A stretch of DNA of 44,095 nt from Deltaproteobacteria bacterium (GCA_026388335.1 JAPLJZ010000226.1:1-44095); one strand, 5' to 3'. Numbered from the stretch's first letter, positions 1-9,573 are shown. A program made the numbers and translations. Notes: generated by a model from the letters alone, not told the origin.

Positions 1-20
1 AAAAACAAATATTTGTTATC

Positions 21-97
21 TGGCGCGCCTGGTACGACTCGAACGTACGACCAACAGATTCGAAGTCTGCGACTCTATCCAACTGAGCTACAGGCGC
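21..97 (-). tRNA. tRNA-Arg (anticodon TCG)
   Basis: The minus strand folds as a full cloverleaf: acceptor GCGCCTG pairs with CAGGCGC, discriminator G, encoded CCA. The anticodon stem GCAGA/TCTGT encloses loop CTTCGAA, giving anticodon TCG. It is the most distal of three tRNA genes read from a promoter at 299-327. Positions 1-18 just beyond it form an AT-rich palindrome followed on the minus strand by T residues, a possible weak terminator at the window edge. Confidence 0.96.
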
Positions 98-113
98 CTT
101 TTAATTCAGTCAA

Positions 114-190
114 TGGGGTGAGTGAAGGGATTTGAACCCTCGACCTCCGGGGCCACAACCCGGCACTCTAACCAACTGAGCTACACCCAC
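114..190 (-). tRNA. tRNA-His (anticodon GTG)
   Basis: The anticodon stem CCGGG/CCCGG encloses loop TTGTGGC, giving anticodon GTG. The acceptor GTGGGTG pairs with CACTCAC with one G-U pair. The discriminator is C, and position 191 supplies a G at -1 opposite it, the identity signature of bacterial tRNA-His. CCA is encoded. It is the middle gene of the three-tRNA cluster. Confidence 0.96.
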
Positions 191-199
191 CATATTCTC

Positions 200-276
<77 letters not shown>

Positions 277-298
277 ACGCTTATATAAAAGAGGGAGG

Positions 299-327
299 CT
301 AATATCTCTTTTGACATTTTTTGTCAA
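299..327 (-). promoter_or_regulatory. Sigma-70 promoter of the tRNA cluster
   Basis: On the minus strand, TTGACA (322-327) and TATTAG (299-304) are separated by exactly 17 bases and lie about 23 bases upstream of tRNA-Arg(TCT). The -35 box is half of a short inverted repeat (TTGACA, six bases, then TGTCAA in the plus-strand reading), so a -35-like hexamer also faces the other way. Confidence 0.7.
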
Positions 328-361
328 GCGCCAATCCCATTGCTTTTATGGCAATGTCCAT

Positions 362-2011
362 TTATCTGACAAATCCAGCAATGCCATTGTATTTATATCC
401 TCTTTTTTGTGCGCCTTCTCCTCTCGGATCGGTAGAGAAAAAATATTGGCCTGTTGACGGATGCTGCCAGCGGTACAATTCGCGTGTATGGGGCAAGCGG
501 CTGGTGGCAATATTGCCGATGGCGCCCTCAAATACATATTCCCGAGATAATTTCCCCTCACCGTTTGCCTCGTATGAATAGAAATGCAATTGTCTGTAAG
601 GATTGTACCATCTATAAAACTCGGTTGTCCCCGGGGTTCCAGGACTAAAGAGCTTGAAAGCTATTCCCTGCTTCCGATAATCACGAAAATAAGCCGTCTT
701 TGCCTCTCCCTGAGGATTAGTGCTGAGAAGGACATCGTTCCCGAAGCTGTACCGGTAAACATCCAGTATTTTCAAACCCGTTTCCAGCGATACCTCGGCA
801 TAGAGTTCGATAGCCGCTTCACCGCCGTTCGATTCTACGTTCAGGACATATCCATAAGTCCCCGGCGGCAAGCGGGCAGTATCGACAGACACATGAAGAT
901 AGTCGATCTCCCTTGTGGTAACGCCTATTTCAGGATAAATTCTTATCCACTTTCCATTTCCTCGGGAAATTTCTTTACCGGTTATCTTTATTCCCTCGAT
1001 AACGACTCGGCCCAGATTGTTGACCATTGTCAGCGTATGTGCTCCGGCGCCAACTGGTTCGTTGAGACGATATTCAGCGGCTACGGTCTGTTCATTGTAG
1101 GCGTCGATATTGGCTATAATCCGATTATCGAGGTAAAGGCTTATTTTACTGGCTGCTGGCGACTTCCAGAAATAGAGGATGACCCCCGAACCGGAAAAAC
1201 GGTATTTCAGGACACTGTTCTGCTGGGCTTCCGGATAACCTTCCACTTCCGACCAATGGCCGGTAAATTCGGCAGTGTCCTTTCCCGAACTGCCCGACCG
1301 GTATTGGCCCGTTCCCTGGGCTTCAGGCTGCATAAAGGAAACGTAACGTCCCGAAAGAGCATCGATAGCGTCCATCTGACGGCCTTGGTTTTTTTGTTTG
1401 ACCTTCCATTTTAAGGCTTGCCTGCCCCTATTGGTAATCTCAATCTTCTTGATAATTTTCTGCCCTTGACCGAGGATTCCAAAATCAAGCCGGCGGGGTG
1501 AAATAGACAAGACCGGTTCCAATGGATATTCCATCACATGAAAAGAAAGTTCGATAACCTTTATTTCTCCCCCAACATTCAAGACGACCCCTTCCCGGTG
1601 ATTGCCGCTGGCTAGTTTCTTATGATAGATGACACGCCTGTTATCGACTTCAAGGTTGAGGACAACGGTGTAAAGGCCATGGTGATTGTTGTCTTCTCCC
1701 GCCGGGGCCAGGGAAGATTTCATGGATATCTTGAGCTGTAAAGGCCGTGCATGTTCGAGTATTCCTGTCAAAGGCTGTCCCGATTTGCATAGCCAACCCT
1801 CGTTAACCTCTGCCGACCATGACTTCCGATCCGAGTCGGCATAGGTAAGGATGACCATTCCTTTCTTTAACTTCCCGGCGCCAATATCGCCCAGGGCTAT
1901 GGATTCCGGATGGAGAAGAACCGCCGCCCCCCAGCATTTTCCTTGTGCAAGAGGCCCTACCGCCACCGCCACAATTAAAATCAAGAACATCCAAAGATAT
2001 TTACGCAACAT
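362..2011 (-). CDS. Secreted protein with Ig-like segments and C-terminal DUF5648-like repeats
   Basis: This 549-residue protein begins with a signal peptide: basic MLRK, a hydrophobic stretch to about residue 20, and cleavage near AQG-KC or WGA. Residues 165-205 resemble an ASPM/HYDIN-type Ig-like strand set (LDFGILGQGQ). Residues 245-345 look like a beta-sandwich resembling a carbohydrate-binding jelly roll. Residues 355-410 resemble a BACON-type segment (LPPGTYGYVL). The C-terminus has repeated units of the form YRWxxPxxxxxFYS (465-500 and 512-549, with a weaker one from 418) that resemble DUF5648, a family found in extracellular proteins. It ends 35 bases upstream of the tRNA promoter. 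A role in surface adhesion or matrix binding is inference; no enzyme motif is visible. Confidence 0.8.
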   Translation of the reverse strand: MLRKYLWMFLILIVAVAVGPLAQGKCWGAAVLLHPESIALGDIGAGKLKKGMVILTYADSDRKSWSAEVNEGWLCKSGQPLTGILEHARPLQLKISMKSSLAPAGEDNNHHGLYTVVLNLEVDNRRVIYHKKLASGNHREGVVLNVGGEIKVIELSFHVMEYPLEPVLSISPRRLDFGILGQGQKIIKKIEITNRGRQALKWKVKQKNQGRQMDAIDALSGRYVSFMQPEAQGTGQYRSGSSGKDTAEFTGHWSEVEGYPEAQQNSVLKYRFSGSGVILYFWKSPAASKISLYLDNRIIANIDAYNEQTVAAEYRLNEPVGAGAHTLTMVNNLGRVVIEGIKITGKEISRGNGKWIRIYPEIGVTTREIDYLHVSVDTARLPPGTYGYVLNVESNGGEAAIELYAEVSLETGLKILDVYRYSFGNDVLLSTNPQGEAKTAYFRDYRKQGIAFKLFSPGTPGTTEFYRWYNPYRQLHFYSYEANGEGKLSREYVFEGAIGNIATSRLPHTRELYRWQHPSTGQYFFSTDPRGEGAQKRGYKYNGIAGFVR

Positions 2012-2150
2012 ATTTCTGCTCTTGGGTCCTTCCCTGATGAATGCGTGCTATGTAGCCGAAATCAACTTCGCTGACAATAAATATTTGTCCCCTCCGTGAT
2101 AATTCGTTATTGATCACCCCGTCATTGTTAAATTCTTGAAGTTAAATTCC

Positions 2151-2179
2151 TTGACAGCCCTTGGGATGAGATATATCCT
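2151..2179 (+). promoter_or_regulatory. Sigma-70-type promoter of dprA-topA-trmFO
   Basis: TTGACA (2151-2156) is followed after exactly 17 bases by TATCCT (2174-2179). A start about seven bases downstream would fall at roughly 2186, leaving a leader of only 8 to 23 bases before the two candidate dprA start codons at 2194 and 2209. Neither has a good ribosome binding site. Confidence 0.55.
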
Positions 2180-2193
2180 TCGCCACTTTTTTT

Positions 2194-3405
2194 ATGACGG
2201 CTGAAACGATGACAAACATAACTGATAATCTCAAATACTGGCTGGCCCTGAAGCTCGTTGAGGGACTGGGAAACATCGGCATCAAGAGCCTGCTACAGAG
2301 CTTCGGGACGCCGGAGCATGTTTTTAAGGCCCCCCTGCACCTGCTTGAGACCGTATCGGGCATCGGTTCAAAAACAGCACGTCATATCAAGGATTTCAAG
2401 CAGTGGGAGCAGGTAGATGGGGAACTTGAAAAGGCAGTGCGGATGAATGTCGCCATCCTCACCTGTCATGATCCCCTCTTTCCGCAGCGCCTCCTCCACA
2501 TTTACGATTGTCCTGTTCTTCTCTATGTAAAAGGCGAGCTGCGTGGTCTCGACGTCTCTGTAGCCGTGGTCGGCTCAAGAAAGGCCAGCGCCTATGGCAA
2601 ATATACTACGGAAAGACTCTGCCGGGAACTGGCCCTGAGCGGTGTCGCTATTGTGAGCGGTATGGCCAGAGGTATCGACGCGTCGGCGCACCGGGGCGCA
2701 TTGTCCGTCAAAGGAAGAACCGTTGCTGTTTTAGGCTCCGGCCTGGATGTGATCTATCCTCCGGAGAACGAATCCCTCTATCACGAAATCTCCGAATGCG
2801 GCGCTGTCGTTTCGGAATATTCATTCGGTACGCGACCCAACGCTCCTAATTTTCCCGCCCGGAACCGAATCATCAGCGGGATGTCGCTGGGGGTCGTGGT
2901 TGTTGAGGCAACCGAAAAAAGCGGTTCCCTCATTACGGCAAGAATCGCCCTGGAACAGGGGAGAGAGGTCTTTGCCGTACCGGGCAGTATCGACGAGGCA
3001 GGATCGCGAGGTACGAACCGTCTCATCAAGGAAGGGGCAAAACTCGTCGAAGATGTCGATGATATTCTTGCGGAAATCGGACCGCAAACCTCTCCCGGGG
3101 AGTCGATACCAGTAATGGCGGCCCTGCCTACCGTTCCCACAGAACATTCATCCGATGAACCCACCGATGAGCCGCCCCTGGCTATACGCAATCAACACCG
3201 GCAGCGTCGCGATGTTCAAAACGCAGTCCTCGGTGAGAAAGAGCAACTGCTAATAAACAACCTGTCTTCCCAACCTCGTCCCGTTGATGACCTCATCGCC
3301 ACTACCGGCATGTCAGCCTCGGAGATACTTTCCCTGCTTTTGCATCTCGAACTCAGGGGCCTAATCCGGCAAATGTCGGGGAAAACGTATATTCTTCAGG
3401 AGTGA
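2194..3405 (+). CDS. dprA: DNA processing protein DprA
   Basis: DprA (Smf) loads RecA on incoming single-stranded DNA during natural transformation. The 403-residue protein has an N-terminal helix-hairpin-helix/SAM-like part (about 12-70, with LVEGLGNIGI and VSGIGSKTA), the Rossmann-like core (about 120-310, with GSRKAS at 127-132, SGMARGID, a YPPEN motif and FPARNRIISG), and a C-terminal winged helix (about 335-400). All domains are complete. The start is uncertain: ATG at 2194 or at 2209, neither with a clear Shine-Dalgarno, and the promoter at 2151-2179 leaves almost no leader. topA follows after 4 bases, so the two are co-transcribed. No other competence gene is visible here. Confidence 0.95.
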   Translation: MTAETMTNITDNLKYWLALKLVEGLGNIGIKSLLQSFGTPEHVFKAPLHLLETVSGIGSKTARHIKDFKQWEQVDGELEKAVRMNVAILTCHDPLFPQRLLHIYDCPVLLYVKGELRGLDVSVAVVGSRKASAYGKYTTERLCRELALSGVAIVSGMARGIDASAHRGALSVKGRTVAVLGSGLDVIYPPENESLYHEISECGAVVSEYSFGTRPNAPNFPARNRIISGMSLGVVVVEATEKSGSLITARIALEQGREVFAVPGSIDEAGSRGTNRLIKEGAKLVEDVDDILAEIGPQTSPGESIPVMAALPTVPTEHSSDEPTDEPPLAIRNQHRQRRDVQNAVLGEKEQLLINNLSSQPRPVDDLIATTGMSASEILSLLLHLELRGLIRQMSGKTYILQE

Positions 3406-3409
3406 ATTT

Positions 3410-5827
3410 ATGTCCCATTCTTTAGTAATTGTGGAGTCGCCAACCAAAGTAAAAACGATCAAGAAATTTCTCGGTGCGGATTTTAATGTCCTGGCCACCA
3501 TGGGTCACGTCAAGGACTTACCCAAGAGTACTCTGGGGATCGATGTTGATAACGGCTTTGAACCAAGTTACAATGTCGTCGACAGCAAGAAAAAAGTCAT
3601 GGCGGAGATAAAGAAAGCTGCTCAAAAGGCCGAGCACATTTATCTGGCCCCCGACCCGGATCGGGAAGGCGAGGCGATTGCCTGGCACGTCGCCCAGGAG
3701 ATCAACGGCAAGAATAAGATCCTTCATCGCGCCCTTTTCAACGACCTTACCAAAAATACCGTCCTCGAGGCGATCAGAAACCCCCTCGAACTTAACCTCC
3801 CGAAATACGAGGCCCAGCAGACCCGCCGGATCCTGGACCGTCTTGTGGGCTACAAGATCAGTCCCCTCCTCTGGGACAAGGTCAGACGGGGACTTAGCGC
3901 CGGACGTGTTCAATCCGTCGCGGTACGGATCGTCGTCGATCGGGAAAACGAGATCAACAGCTTTATTTCCGAGGAATTCTGGACTATCACCGCCTCTTTG
4001 GAGGGGAACAAGCCACCGGTCTTTGAAGCCAAACTTACGAAAATAGACAATAAAAAAGCAAAGGTCACCAATGGTGAGCAATCAACCCAGGTGCTTGAAG
4101 ACTTGGGCCGACAGGCTTTTGTCGTCGCCAAGGTGGACAAGAAGGAAGTCAGGCGTTCCCCCTTGCCGCCCTTTACAACGAGCAAACTCCAGCAGGAAGC
4201 CTCCCGCTGGCTGCGTTTTTCCGCCAAGAAAACGATGACTGTGGCGCAACAACTATATGAAGGTATCGAATTAGGGGCCGAAGGATCGGTAGGGCTCATT
4301 ACCTACATGCGAACGGACTCCATGCGTATTTCGGAGGAGGCGCTGCAAGAAGTCAGGAAATATATCCAGGCCGCTTATGATCCGTCCTATCTCCCTCCCA
4401 AACCTCGTTTATTCAAGAACAGCGCCTCTGCCCAAGACGCCCATGAGGCCGTCAGACCCTCTTCGATGCTCCACCGTCCCGGGGATATCAAACAACATCT
4501 CAGCCCGGATCAGTTCAAACTGTATCTGCTGATCTGGAACCGCTTTATTGCCAGTCAGATGTCCCCGGCTGTCTTCGATCAGACCGTTATCGAAATCACG
4601 GCCGGTTCCTGTCTCTTCCGCGCCCAGGGTTCCATCATGAAATTTTCGGGCTATATGGAGGTGTATCGGGAAGGAAAAGAAGACAACGGCGCCGATCCGG
4701 ACGAAGAAATGGGAAAGATCCTCCCCGACCTGGCAGTAGGCGAGATTTTACACCTCCTTGCCTTGACCCCTGAACAAAAATTTACCCAGCCGCCCCCCAG
4801 ATTCTCCGAGGCGTCTCTCGTCCGGGAACTCGAAGAGAAAGGCATCGGACGTCCCAGCACCTACGCAACAATCCTCAGCACCATTCAGGACCGGGAATAC
4901 GTGCTCATGGAAAAAGGTAAATTTCGCCCTACGGATCTGGGAATGCTGGTAACCGGTTTACTGGTGGAAAACTTCCCCAAGATCCTCGATGTGACCTTCA
5001 CTGCCTCTCTGGAAAGCCGTCTGGATCTGATCGAAGAGGGGAAGACCGACCGCATCGGCACCCTCAAGGACTTTTATGAAGACTTTTCGAGGGAACTCAA
5101 AGCGGCGTCAGAAAACATGAAGAGCCTCAAAGGCAAGGGTATTCCCACCGACATGATCTGCGAGAAATGCGGGAGCCCCATGTCCATCAAATGGGGAAAG
5201 AATGGCCGTTTTATCGCCTGTACCAATTATCCGGCCTGTAAAAACACCATGAATCTCCCCGAGGAAGGCAATGGTCAAGGGACCGCGGATGAAAAGACCG
5301 CGCCTGATGTCAACTGTGAAAAATGTGGGAAACCCATGGTCCTCAAAGCGGGAAGATTCGGCAAGTTTATGGCCTGCTCCGGTTATCCGGAGTGTAAGAA
5401 CACGGTTAAAATTGTGGCAGGTGATGGAAGCGACCGTCCGAAAGCGGAGGTGATTATCACCGACACCCTCTGTGAAAAATGCGGGAAACCCATGGCCCAG
5501 AAGGAGGGACGTTTCGGCAAGTTCCTCGGTTGCACCGGCTATCCGGAATGCAAGGCCATCCTTAACGTTCATCTTGGCGTCCCCTGTCCGGAAGAAGGCT
5601 GTGCCGGATTCCTTTCCGAAAGGCGTTCGAAAACCGGCAAAACATTCTTTGGGTGCACTAAATACCCAACCTGCAAATTCGCCATGTGGTATCGACCTCT
5701 GCCTGAGCCCTGTCCCCAGTGCGGCGCCCCCTTTCTTGTGGAAAAACGAACCAAAGCCGGGGAGGTAAAACAGTGCCTCCGCAAGGATTGCCGTTACAAG
5801 GCAGACCTGACGAGAAATGAGGGTTGA
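3410..5827 (+). CDS. topA: DNA topoisomerase I
   Basis: Type IA topoisomerase that relaxes negative supercoils. The 805-residue protein has the Toprim domain (IVESPTK at 7-13, DPDREGE at 82-88), the core with catalytic Tyr299 in ITYMRTDS, and a C-terminal tail of five zinc-ribbon-like modules from about residue 583. Four of these keep Cys pairs (CEKCG or similar at the start, CTNYPxC or similar at the end). The fifth is a variant with CPQCG and CLRKDC. AGGAG lies 8 bases before the ATG. The gene sits 4 bases after dprA, and its end overlaps trmFO by 11 bases, indicating one operon. Confidence 0.97.
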   Translation: MSHSLVIVESPTKVKTIKKFLGADFNVLATMGHVKDLPKSTLGIDVDNGFEPSYNVVDSKKKVMAEIKKAAQKAEHIYLAPDPDREGEAIAWHVAQEINGKNKILHRALFNDLTKNTVLEAIRNPLELNLPKYEAQQTRRILDRLVGYKISPLLWDKVRRGLSAGRVQSVAVRIVVDRENEINSFISEEFWTITASLEGNKPPVFEAKLTKIDNKKAKVTNGEQSTQVLEDLGRQAFVVAKVDKKEVRRSPLPPFTTSKLQQEASRWLRFSAKKTMTVAQQLYEGIELGAEGSVGLITYMRTDSMRISEEALQEVRKYIQAAYDPSYLPPKPRLFKNSASAQDAHEAVRPSSMLHRPGDIKQHLSPDQFKLYLLIWNRFIASQMSPAVFDQTVIEITAGSCLFRAQGSIMKFSGYMEVYREGKEDNGADPDEEMGKILPDLAVGEILHLLALTPEQKFTQPPPRFSEASLVRELEEKGIGRPSTYATILSTIQDREYVLMEKGKFRPTDLGMLVTGLLVENFPKILDVTFTASLESRLDLIEEGKTDRIGTLKDFYEDFSRELKAASENMKSLKGKGIPTDMICEKCGSPMSIKWGKNGRFIACTNYPACKNTMNLPEEGNGQGTADEKTAPDVNCEKCGKPMVLKAGRFGKFMACSGYPECKNTVKIVAGDGSDRPKAEVIITDTLCEKCGKPMAQKEGRFGKFLGCTGYPECKAILNVHLGVPCPEEGCAGFLSERRSKTGKTFFGCTKYPTCKFAMWYRPLPEPCPQCGAPFLVEKRTKAGEVKQCLRKDCRYKADLTRNEG

Positions 5828-7148
5828 TAACGAGGTAACCGTCATCGGCGGCGGGCTTGCCGGCTGTGAAGCAGCCTGGCAGTTGCTGAACCGGGGCTGC
5901 CGCGTGACTATGTATGAGATGAAACCGGAACGCTTTTCCCCGGCCCATACCTCGCCCCTCCTTTCCGAACTGGTCTGCAGCAATTCCCTGCGCTCCAATG
6001 CCCTGGAAAGCGCCGTAGGTCTCCTGAAACAAGAGCTGCGCTGTCTGGGATCGCTCTTTATGGAGGGGGCGGACAAAACCGCGGTGCCGGCGGGCAAGTC
6101 GCTGGCTGTGGACCGCCGTCGGTTTTCGGAATACATTCAGGATAAACTGTTGGGCTTTGGCGATCGCTTTCGGCTGGTCCATCAGGAGGTTGAGGAAATC
6201 CCCCGGTCCGGCCCGGTCTTGATCGCAACCGGCCCCCTCACATCCGACGCCTTGGCCAGGGAGATCCAGAGTCTTACCGGCAGCGACTATCTCTACTTTT
6301 ATGACGCCATTTCGCCGATTGTGACCGCCGATTCCATCGACGCGGCCAAGACATTCTGGGCGTCCCGCTATCAGGAAGGAGACGGAGATTACCTCAATTG
6401 TCCCCTCGATGAACCAACCTATACCTCCTTTCGGGAGGTGGTGCTCAACGCCGACAAGGTCTCCCTCCGGGACTTCGAAAAACCTCGCTATTTTGAAGGC
6501 TGTCTTCCCATAGAAATCCTGGCCGAGCGCGGCGATCTTACCCTGCTTTTTGGTCCCATGAAACCAGTCGGCCTGACGGACCCGCGGACCGGACGGCAAC
6601 CTCATGCCGTTGTCCAACTGCGTAAGGAGAACCAGTCCGGAACCCTGCTCAATATGGTCGGTTTCCAGACCAAATTAACCTGGCCGGAACAGCGCCGCAT
6701 CTTCAGAATGATACCCGGCCTGGAAAATGCGGAATTCGCCCGCTATGGAAGCATTCACCGTAATACATTCATCCATTCCCCTGCCCTGCTCAATGAACGC
6801 CTGCAACTCCTTACCCATCCACGGTTATTCTTTGCCGGTCAATTGGCGGGCGTGGAAGGGTATGTGGAATCCGCCGCCATGGGACTTTTTTCCGGTCTCA
6901 GCATCTCATACCTTCTCGAAGACAAGGAGCTACTGTCGCCGCCGGACACGACGGCCCTGGGAGCCCTGATCCGCTTCATCACCACGCCGGCGAAGAAGGA
7001 ATTTCAGCCCATGAATATCAATCACGGTATTTTTCGTCCTTTGGAGATAAAGATTAAGAAAAGAGAGCGGGGCAAAGAGTACGCACAACGTTCCCTTGCC
7101 GATCTTGTTGACTGGGGTCAGCAGCACGGGGTCAGACTTACTTATTGA
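5817..7148 (+). CDS. trmFO: Methylenetetrahydrofolate--tRNA-(uracil-5-)-methyltransferase TrmFO
   Basis: FAD- and folate-dependent enzyme forming 5-methyluridine at tRNA position 54. The 443-residue protein starts with the FAD-binding [12 protein letters not shown] motif (9-20). It keeps the family Cys in LVCSNSLRS (Cys54) and a second Cys in FEGCLPIE (Cys229), which correspond to the functional cysteines known in this family, and the [11 protein letters not shown] segment near the C-terminus. It overlaps the end of topA by 11 bases, which suggests translational coupling. The last six codons (GVRLTY) and the stop lie inside the left arm of a perfect 26-bp palindrome at 7128-7188, so the native C-terminus has probably been altered by that repeat. 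Confidence 0.96.
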   Translation: MRVDNEVTVIGGGLAGCEAAWQLLNRGCRVTMYEMKPERFSPAHTSPLLSELVCSNSLRSNALESAVGLLKQELRCLGSLFMEGADKTAVPAGKSLAVDRRRFSEYIQDKLLGFGDRFRLVHQEVEEIPRSGPVLIATGPLTSDALAREIQSLTGSDYLYFYDAISPIVTADSIDAAKTFWASRYQEGDGDYLNCPLDEPTYTSFREVVLNADKVSLRDFEKPRYFEGCLPIEILAERGDLTLLFGPMKPVGLTDPRTGRQPHAVVQLRKENQSGTLLNMVGFQTKLTWPEQRRIFRMIPGLENAEFARYGSIHRNTFIHSPALLNERLQLLTHPRLFFAGQLAGVEGYVESAAMGLFSGLSISYLLEDKELLSPPDTTALGALIRFITTPAKKEFQPMNINHGIFRPLEIKIKKRERGKEYAQRSLADLVDWGQQHGVRLTY

Positions 7149-7188
7149 CATTTGAGAACCTTAAATGTCAATAAGTAAGTCTGACCCC
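7128..7188. repeat. Perfect 26-bp inverted repeat with 9-nt loop at the trmFO end
   Basis: The left arm 7128-7153 begins GGGGTCAGACTTACTTATTG. The right arm 7163-7188 is its exact reverse complement, and the loop is GAGAACCTT. The left arm encodes the last residues of TrmFO. The right arm ends two bases before the stop codon of the convergent transglycosylase gene. There is no T-run on either side, so it is not a classical terminator, though so long a stem could still stop both transcripts. The GGGGTCAGAC core resembles palindromes I associate with REP-type elements and Y1 (RAYT) transposases; that link is recollection, and no transposase is present here. Confidence 0.9.
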
Positions 7189-7190
7189 AT

Positions 7191-7955
7191 TTATGCCTTG
7201 GCATCCTGATAATACTGCATGACCCTGGTGACGTAATTTTTCGTTTCCAGGGGCATTTTTTCGAGTCGTTTTTCGACGTTTCCCATCCCCCAGTTATAAG
7301 CGGCCAGGCTCAGAGAGACATCGCCATGATAACGATCCAGCAACCCTTTAAGGTAACGCGTTCCCCCCATAATGTTCTCTTCTGGATCGTAAGGCCTCTG
7401 GACATCCAGATCCTTTGCCGTTCCGGGCATTAACTGCATGAGCCCCATGGCCCCCTTGGGCGATGTGGCCGCAGGGTTGTAATTACTTTCCATCTTGACG
7501 ACGCTGTGAATCAGATTTTCGTCCACTCCATATTTAGCTGACGCCTGTTGAATTATTTCGTCAAGACCAGACCTTGGTTTCTCCTGTCCAGCATTTATTT
7601 TTACATGTTCATTTTTTGACGCTGTGATATTTTCCTTAATTCTCGTGGAAGGACTCCCGGTCATGAGCAGCGTGGGCAGCGCGAAACGGTCGGTTCCTTC
7701 CGATTCGGAATCGAGCCGGGCAATATAGTCGTAAAGCTTCAACTGTATCACTTCAATGAGCTTCTTGATTTCTTCGCGAGTAGGCGGTGCATTTTCGCTC
7801 CTCATGAAACCTATCTCTTTCCTAAGCCCCATGTCACTGATCATCTGATTAAAGAGGGATTGACGCTTTGACTTTTCCGGCTCAAAATAATCCTTTCGGA
7901 TATCCTTCATCTCTTCCGGTCTGACTACTTGTCCGGCTTTTCCTGCTATATACAC
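7191..7955 (-). CDS. Lytic transglycosylase (SLT domain), probably flagellum-associated
   Basis: This 254-residue protein has a C-terminal soluble lytic transglycosylase domain (about 130-245) that cleaves peptidoglycan glycan strands. Catalytic Glu156 lies in VVKMESNYNP, followed by the family motifs GAMGLMQLMPGTA and LAAYNWGMGNV. No signal peptide is visible; the first 100 residues are charged and helical, so export may use another route. The GTG start is preceded by AGGAGG at 5 bases. A sigma-54-like promoter lies at 7991-8006, like the flagellar operons in this window. FlgJ here (34686-35015) lacks a peptidoglycan hydrolase domain, so this enzyme is a good candidate for the missing rod-penetration activity; that role is inference. 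Confidence 0.88.
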   Translation of the reverse strand: MYIAGKAGQVVRPEEMKDIRKDYFEPEKSKRQSLFNQMISDMGLRKEIGFMRSENAPPTREEIKKLIEVIQLKLYDYIARLDSESEGTDRFALPTLLMTGSPSTRIKENITASKNEHVKINAGQEKPRSGLDEIIQQASAKYGVDENLIHSVVKMESNYNPAATSPKGAMGLMQLMPGTAKDLDVQRPYDPEENIMGGTRYLKGLLDRYHGDVSLSLAAYNWGMGNVEKRLEKMPLETKNYVTRVMQYYQDAKA

Positions 7956-7990
7956 AGAATCCTCCTGGGGGGAAATGACTGTCTTTGATC

Positions 7991-8006
7991 TACAATTATT
8001 GTGCCA
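7991..8006 (-). promoter_or_regulatory. Sigma-54-like promoter of the lytic transglycosylase
   Basis: The minus strand reads TGGCAC-AATAA-TTGTA. The -24 element is perfect and the GG-to-GT spacing is the required 10 bases. The -12 element is TTGT instead of TTGC, one mismatch at a usually conserved base. It lies 36 bases before the GTG start. The other flagellar sigma-54 sites in the window have the same layout. Confidence 0.6.
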
Positions 8007-8059
8007 AGCTGAAATATGAAGAGAAGAGTGGAGCGGACTGAATCTTAGGTTCTCGATTT

Positions 8060-9541
8060 TTACAGAATTTTCAGGAAGTGGTCCGTCACGAGGGGATCGA
8101 ACTGGGTACCACGGTTTTTTTTGATTTCCGCTACCGCTGCGTCTACGCTCTGGGCCTGTCGATAAGGCCGATTGTTGGTAATCGCGTCAAAGGTATCGGT
8201 CATGGCAAGAATCCTTGAGAGCAGCGGAATGTCTTCTCCTGATAAACCTGCAGGATAGCCCCTCCCGTCCCAGCGTTCGTGATGATGCCGGATAATGGTG
8301 CGCTCCCGTTCAAAAATGGCGACCGGCTTGAGAATCCTTTCTCCTGTGTCCGGATGCTGCTTGATGATCTCATATTCTTCATTGGTAAGGCGGTCAGGCT
8401 TAAGCAGCACATTATCAGGTATGGCCACCTTACCAAGGTCGTGAAGCGACCCCGATATCTTCAGGGATTCTATCTCGCCACTTGAACATCCCATCCCCCT
8501 GGCAAGACGTACAGCAAGCTTCGTAACTCGCAACGAATGATCTTCCGTGTACTGATCCCGAACCTGAATAGAGGAGATCAGGGCCTTAAAGGTGTCCAGA
8601 ACATTGACGTAGAGGCTCTCATAGAGCATCTTGTTCTCAAGGTTCAAAGACGCCCTTTTACAGAGGCTGACGACATAATTAAGATCTTTCTGGGCGAAAG
8701 ATCCCCGGTCTTTCTTCTTTCTGACACTCAAAACGCCGAAAGTCTTGTCCCGAATCATCAGTGGCGAACAGATCAGCGAAGGGGCTACGAAGGGGTGGTC
8801 CTGAGAGTGAATCATCAGGGCGTCGCCTTTTTCGATAACCTGATGATAGAGATATTTGAGAGATAGGATAGTCAATTTGGAATTGAATGAATTGGTCAGG
8901 CTCTTTGATACCCGGGCATGGAAATCCTTTGTTTCATCATCATAAATCAGCAGAAAGCATTCTTCGCCATCGACCACCCGCATGGCTGTTGTCGCCAATT
9001 TCTCGAAGATTTCATCATGGCTGCCCTCAATGTTTTCAACTGAGTCATAAATATAACTATGTATTGATAATTCTTTTGTTTTTTCTTCTATCTGCTTTAA
9101 AAGGAGGTCGCTTTGGTATGACTGGTGGGTAGCGATGTTATTTTCCTGAAGATATACATGAACTTTATAAATCAAATCATCAATATTGAATGGTTTTTTT
9201 AGAAAATCTACGGCACCCTTTTTCAGTGCGGAAACGGTAAGCTCCACCTCCGGCTGGGCGGTTATCATAATCACGGCGGTATCGGGCTTGAGTTCTTTTA
9301 GATTTTGGAGTAATTCCATGCCCCCCATCTGGGGCATCATTACATCGCTGATAACTAGGTCATAATGCTCTTTCCTGAAAAAACCGAGGGCCTCCTTACC
9401 GTTTCCCGCTTCCCTTATCGTCTGATAGCCGCTGTCGGACAGGGCGTCCACGATCATCTGCCGCGTAGGCACATAATCGTCTACGACGAGTATTTTCTTC
9501 TTGTATGGACTGATATTGTCAATTCCGAAGGCATGGACCAT
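8060..9541 (-). CDS. Response regulator with GAF-like and HD-GYP domains (c-di-GMP phosphodiesterase type)
   Basis: This 493-residue protein has a receiver domain (about 15-132; Asp21/Asp22, phospho-acceptor Asp66 in DLVISDVMMP, Lys115/Lys116 in FLKKPF), a helical linker, a GAF-like sensory region (about 175-305) and an HD-GYP domain (about 325-490). The HD-GYP domain has HDLGK at 367-371 and HHERWDGRGYP at 420-430. HD-GYP domains with these residues hydrolyse cyclic di-GMP. The gene follows a 70-codon gene by 32 bases and probably shares its sigma-28-like promoter at 9830-9856, placing it with late flagellar genes. The likely output is lowering c-di-GMP to favour swimming; that is inference. 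No partner kinase lies beside it. Confidence 0.93.
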   Translation of the reverse strand: MVHAFGIDNISPYKKKILVVDDYVPTRQMIVDALSDSGYQTIREAGNGKEALGFFRKEHYDLVISDVMMPQMGGMELLQNLKELKPDTAVIMITAQPEVELTVSALKKGAVDFLKKPFNIDDLIYKVHVYLQENNIATHQSYQSDLLLKQIEEKTKELSIHSYIYDSVENIEGSHDEIFEKLATTAMRVVDGEECFLLIYDDETKDFHARVSKSLTNSFNSKLTILSLKYLYHQVIEKGDALMIHSQDHPFVAPSLICSPLMIRDKTFGVLSVRKKKDRGSFAQKDLNYVVSLCKRASLNLENKMLYESLYVNVLDTFKALISSIQVRDQYTEDHSLRVTKLAVRLARGMGCSSGEIESLKISGSLHDLGKVAIPDNVLLKPDRLTNEEYEIIKQHPDTGERILKPVAIFERERTIIRHHHERWDGRGYPAGLSGEDIPLLSRILAMTDTFDAITNNRPYRQAQSVDAAVAEIKKNRGTQFDPLVTDHFLKIL

Positions 9542-9573
9542 TTGCTATATTCTCTCATTTTCATGCTATGATT

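Noticed and set aside
584-1414. 276-codon plus-strand frame opposite the secreted protein gene
   Set aside because: It has no domain or start signal, while the minus-strand frame has a signal peptide and repeats.
5108-6617. Long antisense frames opposite topA and trmFO (342 and 319 codons)
   Set aside because: They are shadows of strongly conserved genes on the plus strand and show no domains.
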